From Pycnopodia helianthoides (Eukaryota; Echinodermata; Asteroidea; Forcipulatida; Asteriidae), in contig CM063243.1 of the NCBI GenBank assembly GCA_032158295.1, forward strand, positions 11,810,931-11,874,930: a stretch of DNA of 64,000 nucleotides, given 5' to 3'. Numbering within the stretch: the stretch's first letter is position 1; each line of letters begins with the position of its first letter. Below the pieces are notes generated by a model that made no database searches, was not told the DNA's origin, and saw only the letters and a list, made by a program, of their open reading frames with translations. The translations under genes were made by a program, and so were the position numbers. Shown here piece by piece: positions 36,553-48,500 of the stretch.

Positions 36553-39500
36553 ATGGCGGGAAATGAAAAAGAGAGACCGCCCGACTCGGACATGAAGGGA
36601 GGATTGACAGCCAAACTTATTCATGTGGGTGTACAGACCGACCATGGATGCGATGACGCCGCCAAGCCGGCACGTCGCTGCGGCTGCTTCTCCGTGTGTT
36701 TCCTCTCGCTGATAATCGCAGTATTAGCCGTGGTGGCAGCATTCCTCCTGAAGGGGTACGAAATGCAGAGGCAGAGTCAATCATTCCTGATCGCCCAACT
36801 CGGGGAGGAGGCATACTCAATGTTCAGAGCGTATGATCGGAACGAGGATGGATATCTCAGCTTGGCCGAGTTTGAGCCGCTGCTGACCAAACTGGACACC
36901 CAAAACATTGAGGTGAATTTTTCGCTCCAGGCCTCCTTTATCCGAATTTACTTAATATTTCATTTGAAGGAACTAAAAAGAACACAACCACATAATTTTT
37001 CTGTAGCTAGAACTCCTATTTTAATATCAGAAAATTTACTTTTGTAGTCATTGTTTTCTGGCTGTGTTAATGAAACTCTTAAGACTATTTGTAAACTTTA
37101 TCCGCAGGCTGTTGACTTCAATCAATTCATGGAAGACATCGACCCCACTCAAGAGGTGCTTTCTGTTGAAGCTCATTTCCAGCCGCTCCGTCAAGATACC
37201 ATGACGAAAGAAAGAGGGGGTCTGTTTGGTGTAAGGAAATTCTCTGTCATTATTTGATAAAAGAATCTTTGTAACTGCAAAAACACCTTGTTTTTAGGAA
37301 GTTGATGTTGTTATCTTAATATTGTTATGGCCAGAGCTGCTCCAAATCCATCAAATTACGCCACTCTAGTAACTAAACGCCTAAGTGATTGGGCTGTGGG
37401 GACTTTGGTTTGCCTGACCACATCCATAAGAGTTGGTGTCTTGGTTGCACGGTATTAAATCCATAAAAATTAAACATTATAAACAAATGTTGCCTGCGAT
37501 GACATGGTCCATGGGTTTGTTATACCTCTGTCTTGAATTCTTAGTAATATTTTCCTCATCTGAAGGACTCCAATTTCTTCGAAATGAGGATAATGTTGAT
37601 CCTTTGCTGCACAGAAAAATGTACGACGCACGCGCGCGTGAGAGGAGAGTGGTACATGGATATTTGTTGCCCGCTCATGTGATCGTTCTGCGCCAATGAA
37701 AATACAGCATTCAAGACAGAGGTATAACAAAACCATTCGATGAATTTTGAGCCACTGGGATTCAAGAAGTCATCACCCAAAACATTTATTTAGGAAAGGT
37801 TCAAATCATACTTCATGGAGGACAAGTTGGATGTCTACTGTTGCATAGTTCCAGAAAGAAAAAACACTTATCAAAGTATTGTTTGCTTAAGATCTCACCA
37901 TAAGCTGTAAGCAGAGTAATTCAGTACCAAAACCTTAAAACTAGGATAAGATTGCTAAATTTGGCTCGTAGTTGATTCGGCTTGGAAGTCTCAAATCATT
38001 AAAACTTTGGAAAAAACTGGGGGTTTAGTTTAGAAGATTTTTTTTGCAGTCGAGAGTTGGCCTAGATGTTGTCTTCCAAAACTGCATTTATCATTTTTGT
38101 AGAAAGACTCCAGCAGCCTGGGAGGCCTTGATAACTGGACCAGCAACTACCAGGATATCGCTGGCTTCGGTGTGCCACAGTTCACTGCGTTCCTACCCGA
38201 TGGGGCACTCCCTGTGGGCGAAGTCTACGAGCTCGTCAAGTCCAACCTGAACCTGTTCTCCAACACGCTGTCCAGCAACCGTTACTTCCCGCCGAAGGTG
38301 ATGGGGAGGGAGTTGCTGCTGCACAGGCTGCTGAGCATGTTCCATCCGCGGCCGTTTCTCCATACCCGGTTTGGTCCACAGGGTGCAAAAGCTGTCATCA
38401 GAGCTGAGAGCCAGTTGTATGTTGATGTGGTTTTTAGGTGAGTATCGTTTATTTTGAAAGATATTACCGAGTATTTTTTAGACCTTTGAAAATCCTTGTT
38501 GTCTCCATGGGTTTTGTCCTCTGTAATAAAGGTTTACTTTTTATTTCAAATTTGTTTTGGTAAATGTTCATTTTTATAGTGTAGATGTACAAATACATAT
38601 ATTTTTGCGTATCAGCCAAATTTTGCGGGTACCTGCCCAATCTGCCAACTTGCATTGGGAGAACCCTGACTAAATAAAGGCCACATTTGCACTCAAATTA
38701 ACCAATGTATCTGGAGTTTATCAACAAGAAGCTAGGTGGAGTTCAGTTGCACCTGCTTCTTGTAATGTAAGAACTTTGCAATAATTTCTTCATCCGTATT
38801 GTTCACCTTATTTTGTGGTTTAATGGTGTTCACAGGTTAGTTTTAAACATTGTTTATAAACATCCCTGCTTAAAGGAACATTACAGAGCTGGGAGAACTT
38901 TGTTTAAAATATCTGCTTCATATCAGGCATTACTTTGCTCTTCAGTGTATTAAATAGTAAATCAATATTTAAAAATCAAAAATTGGGGTGGGTGGGTGGG
39001 TTAGAACAATTTCGAAAAAAGATTGAAATGTCTTTTAAACTTTGATCATTTTGTATGGCCCCTAAGTGCCCAATATAATTTTGACTGCCCCTCCTGTCTT
39101 TATCCATAAGGATAAAGACAGACACTAGTGTTACAAACCCCAAAGTTTCATTATATTTGCATGCACTGATGTAAGCTTACATATCTGTGTCATGAGATGG
39201 CCGGATGTGGGAGGACAAAGCAGGGTTCTGCCCAGGGTTTCCTTGGTGGCGGGAAAAACTTTTCACTGGAAACCATTGTGTGATGGAGCAGTTACACGGC
39301 AGATCATAAAGATAGACTCAAAACAAAGAAGTACTCAAACTGTATGGCTTTTGATACAATTTTGTTTACTAGTAAATACCCAATTTTACATTTCGTTGAA
39401 AACCTTTGAAAGGAAATTGCAAGTTTAAATTGAATTCAAATGCGTGGTGGCCGGAAACAGAGAAAATTCTGCCAGTGGTGGTAGAGGAATCCTGAGTGCT

Positions 39501-42500
39501 GTGCGGGTTTTCCGGCACCGACCACTGTAGGCAGAGGCCCTCCAAAGTGATAACTGTGTGGGTTTGATGTCGAACATTATAATGTTGTTCGTCCTGTGCG
39601 CAAATTCCATGAAATTATTAATGGCCGACGGGTCTGTCTGCACTTTTGTAGCCTCATCTCAGACAAGACTTAACACTTTGAAAACAACTTTCTATATTAC
39701 TTTATTTAACGTTAGTGTTATAGTCCATTTATTAGTTTAAAGCAATCATAAACACGGCATTCACAATTAGATGTGTTTTATTTGCAGCACCGATTACAGT
39801 GCTTGTTTAACCTTGACAAGGCTGTCTTATCTATGCAAAGACAACTTCACACAAACATCACACAAATGCACAAACAGCGTGTCTTAACACTCTTGCTGTC
39901 TGACCATTCAATACCATTCACTGTGGTTTTGAATGATAAATAAACTATGCCAGCCTGCAATATGATACCATGAGGGAATGCATGGGTTAGAGTTAGAATT
40001 AGGAAAATACATTAGGGGTGTCAGAACATAGGTGAGTACATCGTTGTTTTGTGCACCAAGGAAAAGTGGGTTAAAGGTACATGGGGAAGGCCAGCAGTAG
40101 TTATATAATGTAGTACAAACAAAGCAAGATTTTTGAGTTCCTGTCATAGTCTAAATGCTGTTTTTACTCAAAATGCAATATAAAACCTATGTGTTAGTAT
40201 CGAAAGTGACAAATAAAACTGCTGACGATCAAACGAGAGACATAATTGCCTGCAAGTATCAATTTAGCACAACGCACCAAACCAATGTAAATAATCAATA
40301 GCAGCAACACCTGACCATAAATTTACTGCATGCATGACTGACCTAAAATTGGATCAAAAGGTCAACAGCTTGGCAAATGTGAAGAGCAACCACAATCTGA
40401 CCTAGCCAGCCACATCACTGTGCCTAATGCATTTTATCATTAATTAATCAACAATAACACTAAAGGCTATCTTGCATTTTTTCAAGCATCATAGTGTGAC
40501 GTTGGATGTTTGGCTTATTAGAATCATGGGGAAGGCCAGCAGTAGTTATATAATGTAATACAAACAAAGCAAGATTTTTGAGTTCCTGTCATAGTCTAAA
40601 TGCTGTTTTTACTCAAAATGCAATATAAAACCTATGTGTTAGTATCGAAAGTGACAAATAAAACTGCTGACGATCAAACGATAGACAAAATTGCCTGCAA
40701 GTATCAATTTAGCACAACGCACCAAACCAATGTAAATAATCAATAGCAGCAACACCTGACCATAAATTTACTGCATGCATGACTGACCTAAAATTGGATC
40801 AAAAGGTCAACAGCTTGGCAAATGTGAAGAGCAACCACAATCTGACCTAGCCAGCCGCATTTTGTCATTAATTAATCAACAATAACACTAAAGGCTATCT
40901 TGCATTTTCTCAAGCATCATAGTGTGACGTCGGATGTTTGGCTTATTAGAATCGTGCAAAAATTCGTTAATGGACCGACATTTAGTAAAAAATTGTTAAT
41001 TAGTTGTTCATCCCCTTCTTTTTGTGTGTGCTTTCCTCTCTGTCATCTCCTTCCACTTGACTGCTTTTGTTTCACCAGTATACCTGTTTATGTGTGTTGT
41101 GTCGTCATTTAGCCTTCGAGAAAGACTCTGCTAGGTTCGAAACGTCAGGCCACTAACTAAATTTTGCATTTGTACCATAGGTCCTTTTGGTTGGTGAGCA
41201 GTTTGCAACAACTAATTCCATTTTTGAATTTAGACTCATATTAAGTTTAGTAATTTGCTGCACGAGAAAGATGCTTGGTGGCAGTCTTATATTCCATCAT
41301 TGCTCCAACACTTGCAGGGACAAAATGTTCTTGAATGTAATTAATTGATGATGTAAATTTTATAATGATCTTTCTTTTTAAAATAACTCTTGACTATTCA
41401 GGATTCATGCAGAGTTTCAACTGAACAAGCCCCCAAATAGCCCCTTCTGGTTTACCCCGGCTCAGTTCACGGGTAACATGATCATCAGCAGGGATTCATC
41501 TCACATAGAGCACTTCCATCTCTATGTACCCAGTAACAGGAGCCTTAATGTGGGTAAGGACAATCTGAAGCCCCTGGCTGATTAGAAAAGAATCACCCAT
41601 TGAAGTTGGCGTTGTTCACAGCTGGTGTTAATCCAATACAGGGTGCATTCCATAAGCTTGCTCAGGTCGACCCTGGTCAGACCCAAAAAACCTGCTTGTT
41701 GACCAGGTTACTTGGGTCTGACCCACATGCATGATGTCACAGCAAAAACTTTACTCAGTGGCCGCCATTTTTAAAATTTTGATATCACCAGGACACTTAT
41801 AATATTAAAGTTTGACACATATTTTCACCATAAAACAGCACTTTTGTGAGCAGTAAGTATTTGGTTATTTGTAGACGCATACTTTGTATCAAATTGGGCT
41901 TGTAATATTATTTAATGCTGCAGTTTTACCATGATAATTATTTTTTGATCTTTTTGTGAATCTGCGAAAAGTTTCGAACTTAATGCTCACATTGAAAGTA
42001 GTTGCGGTTGGGCCTGAAGCCTTTCTCAGATTATTATTTTTTTTTTGAAAAATTACTTCTTTCCCTAAAACTACATTTCTTCAAAGGGGGTCGTTTCTAA
42101 CAGTGTTTTATAATATCAACAGCTCTCCAGTGCTCGTTACCAAGTATGTTTTTATAGTCAGTAACTTGTGGAGTAATTGCCAAAAGTACACCCTGCCTTT
42201 AACCTTTTAGCTCTCTAAATATTTGCCAGTGATAAGATTCTGGTTTTACACTTTCTACACCGATTTGTGATGAGCACTGTGTGCACGATGCTTTCCGAGT
42301 CCTGCGGAAAAAATTCACAGGCTACTGGGATTCGAGCCCCAACACCTTCATTCTAGAGCAGATGTGTCAACCTCTACAACACTGAGCGTGCCCAGTGTTG
42401 AGAGGCCATTTTGAATGTTGCCAGTGAATTGACCAACCATTCAGAGCTTTTTACCTGACAGGTTGGGGTTCGAACCCCAACCCTTTCATTCTTGAGCAGA

Positions 42501-45500
42501 TGTGTAAACCTCTAGACCACTGAGCGTGCCCAGTGTTGAGAGGCCATTTTGAATCTTGGCAGTGAATTGACCAACCATTCAGAGCTTTTTACCTGACAGG
42601 TTGGGATTCGAACCTCAACCCTTTCATTCTTGAGCAGATGTGCAAACCTCTAGACCACTGAGCGTGCCCAGTGTTGAGAGGCCATTTTGAATCTTGGCAG
42701 TGAATTGACCAACCATTCAGAGCTTTTTACCTGACAGGGTGGGATTCGATTCCCAACCCTTTCATTCTTGAGCAGATGTGTAAACCTCTAGACCACTGAC
42801 GTGCCCAGTGTGGAGAGGCCATTTTGAATCTTGCCAGTGAGTTATGAAAATATAGAATACATATAACGGTTTACAAGGTGCTGTGGCACAATCTGCAGCC
42901 GACCATACTAGAAAACACCGTTGCTAACCTCTTCTCTTAATGATAAGTGTACTTGGTTCTTTTATGTGCATTACACACAGACCCTACGGTTTTACTTCAA
43001 ATCCAAAGGATGAAGCAGTAATAGTTAAGTGTCTTGATGAAGGACACAAGTGTCAAGACTGGAACTGGAACCCAGACTCGTTACAGAGGTTATTTGTACA
43101 TGGTGTTGCCTCAGTTCATACGTGTAGATTGTTTTCCCACCATGCAAAATGTCAAGTTCTACTCATTTATGTATGTTTGGTTCCTTCTTGACAACCACTA
43201 ACAGACATGGAGTGGATGACCGGCCCTGTGGAGAACGAGAACATGGAGGTGGACATTGGTCACATGCCTCAGATGGAACTGACCGTCTTTTCTCCGTCCA
43301 GCCACATTGCCATGTACGGGGAGAACGGAGAGGTCTTGCAGGAGGCCAAGCCACCAGTCCGTGACTTGGAGAATGACAAGATCACATGGAATAGTCAGAT
43401 CTCCATGGAAGAAGCAGTCAGGATACTAGAGCTGCATTTCTATCCGTTCAAATCAGTAAGTAGGAATCGGTCGACACCGTGGAGTTACATAATGATTAGG
43501 ATGCATGCTGTTTAGATACTTGATCCACCAACAAGTTTGATCATTGTCAATATTTTCCCGTTTCTGTGTGTGTGTCATTTGAAACTAAATTGTTGTAAAT
43601 GATTTCAGTGTTTTATTTGTATTAATTCTACTAGTTAATAACACTTGAACTTCTTTCGCACCAAAAAGAAAATGTCATGTCTCGTTAAATGACAGATAGA
43701 ATATAAGACTTGACGCTTAACAAGCCAGGACAGGGTTTAGTATTTTGAGGTAATGCTTGGGGTCCCCCTTGATTTTAAAAGGCTTTTACATATGTGATGC
43801 GATCAAGGTAAATGCATTATTGAATAACAGGCCAAAATAGGTCGACAGGGGTCTACATTTCTGTACATCTCTTGGTGTTTCGTCTTCCATAACTTTTGAA
43901 CCAAAGGTGGTATCAACACGGGGGTTTCATACCCTTAAAGCTGAGATTGCACTTCTTTCAAATAGATAAAAAACAAAAATTGACAAGGGTCGACAAAAGA
44001 CTCATTTAGCTTGATCACTTCACATATATCTTGTTTTTCTCATCAGACATAAGAAATACGAATTAGAATGCATTTACAAGAAACATGATTGGGTGCTTTT
44101 GTCCTGCTTTGGAGGTTTGTTTTAAGAGTACGTCTCCGACTGACTCTTGAAATCTTGAATCCAACACTGATATTGGAATTTTAAACTGTTGAAGACTCTG
44201 AAGTTTTATTTGTCCCCATTTATTGTGTTTAGAAAGGCACTGATTTCTATTAGTAAACTCATCTGTATTGTTATGAACTCTTGAGGTTAGTTTTACAAAC
44301 CAGCATTACCAAGTGCAACTTATTTTTCATGAAAATATTTCCAAGTTGAGATATCAGTTGTTTGGTTGGTGACACATTGTAACCCCCCTCCCTAATAAAT
44401 GGTGTTCACCATATTTGGTATCCTACATGTAGGTGCCTTATTTGCCCTTCACTGAAGCCTTTCAGCGTGCAGCAGCAGAAGAGAAATTGGTGCACTCCAT
44501 TTTGCTCTGGGGATCACTGGATGACCAATCCTGCTGAGGTGAGATTCTTGATTTACAAAGCCCCTCATTGAATGTTCTTTAATTAACTGAATTCCCGTAA
44601 AAGTTTTTAATATAATGTCCAGCTACCTTTACCTTGTGTTATCGGAATGTAGAGACTCAAAGCTTAGCCTATTGGAATGAAACTTCCCTCATGAAATCTC
44701 ACTCATGTAATTTCATTAATGTAATCTCACTCATGTAATCTCATTAATGTTATCTCACTCATGTAATCTCATTAATGTAATCTCACTCATGTAATCTCAT
44801 TAATGTAATCTCACTCATGTAATCTCACTCATGTAAGACCAAGTAAAAAAATAACATGTTTTGCGTCCCCGCCCGCTTCCTTTTTTGAGGCCGCCTAGAT
44901 TTGTTTATTTAATTTTTTTCCTCAAAAATGAGAACAATATATAAAAAATTACAACAAATCTGTCAAAAAAAAAGTACTTGCGAGTTTGTAGTCTGTAGTT
45001 TTCTATATGGACCCTCTCTGTTACTTTCTACATCGCATGAGTCTATTTTTTAATGTGGCCGCGTTCGCGATTGCTATCGTTTATTTCCAGTAAAACACGC
45101 ATGCACATATTAGTTTGGCTCTCTCCTCCATGTTCCATACAATAATACAAAGGCGAGTACGGGAAACACACAACTCAAATTTCCAGTGCCGGAAGATGCG
45201 CAGTGGAGTCTAAATTTAACCTCGCTCCTGTTATATTTCATGTAAAATTATAACCTCGTATTCATAAACACATCGATCTCGACACAATTTTTTCCCAATG
45301 TGCATTGTCGACGTGAAACATGTTTTTCTTGTTTACTTGGCCTAATCTCATTCATGTAATCTCACTCATGAAATTTCACTCATGTAACCTCACTCATGAA
45401 ATCTTATTCATGTAACCTCACTCATGAAATCTCACTCATGTAACCTCACTCATGAAATCTCACTCATGTAACCTCACTCATGAAATCTTACTCATGAAAT

Positions 45501-48500
45501 CTCATTCATGTAACCTCACTCATAAAATCTCATTCATGTAACCTCACTCATGAAATCTCACTCATGTAAACCTCACTCATGAAATCTTACTCATGTAACC
45601 TCACTCATGAAATCTTACTCCTGAAATCTCATTCATGTAACCTCACTCATAAAATCTCATTCATGTAACCTCACTCATGAAATCTCACTCATGTAAACCT
45701 CACTCATGAAATCTTACTCATGTAACCTCACTCATGAAATCTTACTCCTGAAATCTCATTCATGTAACCTCACTCATAAAATCTCATTCATGTAACCTCA
45801 CTCATGAAATCTCACTCATGTAAACCTCACTCATAAAAAATCTTACTCATGTAACCTCACTCATGTCAGATGGGTTAGGAGTTTTCAAGAGGCTTATCAA
45901 CCAATGTTAATCTTCATTTTGTGCCTCATTGACACGGAGCACATCTTTTTATCTTGCCTTTAACCTGAATGACTTATGATTGATTTATAAGGTGGTCAAA
46001 CCATATCAATTCAATGCAACTGAACCCTCTCTCTGGTTTTGGATGGATCCAACGTTTGTTTTGCAGAAACTGTTCCAACGGTGTGCATAATATTTCTTGT
46101 TTACCGTTTCAATTTGCTCACCAGGTTCGGGGCGGACTCTTCGAGAGACGGCTCTCGAGAGTTCGCCCGTTACTCAGCTGCTGGACAAATACTTTGTCAG
46201 TAGCTGGTCCCTCATTGCTGACCTCAAGGCCTTCAAGGAGGACACCGACCCTGAGGTCACCAAACTTGCCACTCTCTGTTTAGATAAATACACGTAAGTT
46301 ACAATAAAAATGATAATGTAATGTAATAATAATAATATCGAAGTCTTATATAGCGCACGTATCTACCACACCAGGTACTCAAGGCGCTGAGTTTATACAA
46401 ACTTTCAGAAAGATAGGTTATTGCAGTGATGAATTCTGAGACCCAATTATTTAGTACCTTATAAGGATTTACAAGGTGCTACAGCGCATACAGCAGCCAC
46501 AGCCAGGAACACCGGGGCGAACCCCTTCTCTTTTCGATAAGTGCACTGGGTTCTTTTATATGCGTTACACAACACATGGGACCAATGGCTTTACGTCCCA
46601 TCCGAAGGACGAAGCAATGGTTAAGTGTCTTGCTTAAGGACACAAGTGTCACGGCTGGGGATTCGAACCCACACTCTGCTGATCAGAAACACCAGAGTTT
46701 GAATTCGGTGCTCTTAACAGCTCGGCCACGACACTTCTACTAATGTAGTCTTATTTAGCATACGTATCTACCAATAAGGTCATCAAGGTGCTTGAACAAA
46801 GAGAAATATTTGAAAGACAGGTGTTTTGGTGTTTTTTTTGTAATCATTTTATAATACCATTTTATGAAGCATTTTATAAGTGTACTGAGTTCTTTTATGT
46901 GCAATACACAACACATGGGACCTACAGCTTTACGTCTCATTGAGAATTCAGCTCTTGATCATGAATCTGATGAGGTATGGCAATTTGCTTTCAACTCAGT
47001 TGTTACACCCATTATATCTGTCCCCGCCGTCGAGCATAATGGATCCCTGTTGTGGTGAACAATGCTTTCACTCATAAAACATTGACACTTTTTAAAAGGG
47101 TTTCATTGAGTGTGCTCTGATGTTCTAATTTATTGCTAATGCAGACGATCAAAAACAAGTCCCTTGGCTGTGTTTAATCCTATTGTTATTACCAGCTCAA
47201 ATGTGTTTCATTCTACTGGTGAAAATTTGTATCATCTTTGTTTTAAAAAAACAAATAAATAATTACAAAAATTACGGGGGGGGGGGGGGGGGGTATAAAG
47301 CCTTTAAGGATCTTTGGGAGGGGGGAAACCAATACATAAAGATGCCAGATGACTTTAAAAACAGTTTAGCCTGCTGGAGATCCTTTTACTTCAAATAAAA
47401 CAAATTATAATTTAAAGGCACTGGACACTATTGGTAATTACTCAAAATAATTGTTAGCATAAAAACTTAATTGGTAACGAGCAATGGGGAGCTGTTGATA
47501 GTATAAAACATTGTGAGAAACGGCTCCCTCTGAAGTGTCGTAGTAATTTCTCAGTAAAATATTTGAATTGATTTTGAGACCTCACGCGTGAGGTCTCGAA
47601 ATCAAGCATCTGAAAGCACACAACTTTGTGTGACAAGGGTGTTTTTTCTTCCATTATTGTCTCGCAACTTGGCTAACCAATTGAGTTCAAATTTTCACAG
47701 GTTTGTTATTTTGTGCATTTGTTGAGATACACCAAGTGAGAAGACTGGTCTTCGACAATTACCAAAGGTGTCCAGTGTTGAGAAAATAGAATTAGCTGTT
47801 GCAAACTGCTTACCAACCAAACGGACCTATGGTTTAAAATGCAAAAAAACAGTTAGTGGCCTGACGTTTCGACCCTAGCAGAGGTTTTTTTTTTTTTTTT
47901 TCGAGGACAACACAAACACACATAAACGGGTAAACTGTATACCTGTTTAAGTGTGTTGTGTTGTCATACAGTATACCTGTTCATGTGTGTTGCATCGTCA
48001 TTTTAAATGATTTAGCCCTCAAGGAAGACTCTGCTTGGGTCAAAACGTCAGGCCATTAACTATTGTTAATTGAAGTGTTATGAGTTTTTTGTATTTGGTA
48101 GATTATTTACAGTTTCAAAGAACCTGGCCCAGACTACATGACTTGTACGTTTAAATGTTTCAGGTTAAATGTTTCATGTGGGATTGGGACAAGCGCGGTG
48201 CTTAGAATTTGCGGTTTCCGCCGGCGCGCGCTTCCGCCTTGTTTTGTTTTGTATTACATGAACATAAAAACCAATCTCAGTTTGGAAATGACGATGCGGT
48301 GATAAAACACAAGTGGCTCAACATATTATCACCGGAACAATATTCTTTTTAGTAAGTTTTAACCTCTTTTCCTCCCCCTCCCCTCCCTTCCTAAAAGCCT
48401 TCCTTTTTTCTATTAGAGTTAAGGAGGCTTGAAAACATCAAAGAAAATGTCTGTTTTAAACATCGCCTTTTGACTTTTCAAAAACAGAGACCTTTGTCTC

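Noticed and set aside
38048..38102. Alternative exon-3 acceptor at 38049 in SELENON
   Set aside because: It would put the rest of the exon in the wrong frame. The acceptor ending at 38102 keeps phase 0 and family identity.
44535..44537. TGA read as the end of a truncated SELENON
   Set aside because: The frame continues in exons 7-9 with strong family identity, and the UGA is at the conserved Sec position followed by the SRE hairpin.
44687..45867. CRISPR-like array
   Set aside because: Units are contiguous 14-mers without unique spacers in an animal intron. It is a satellite.
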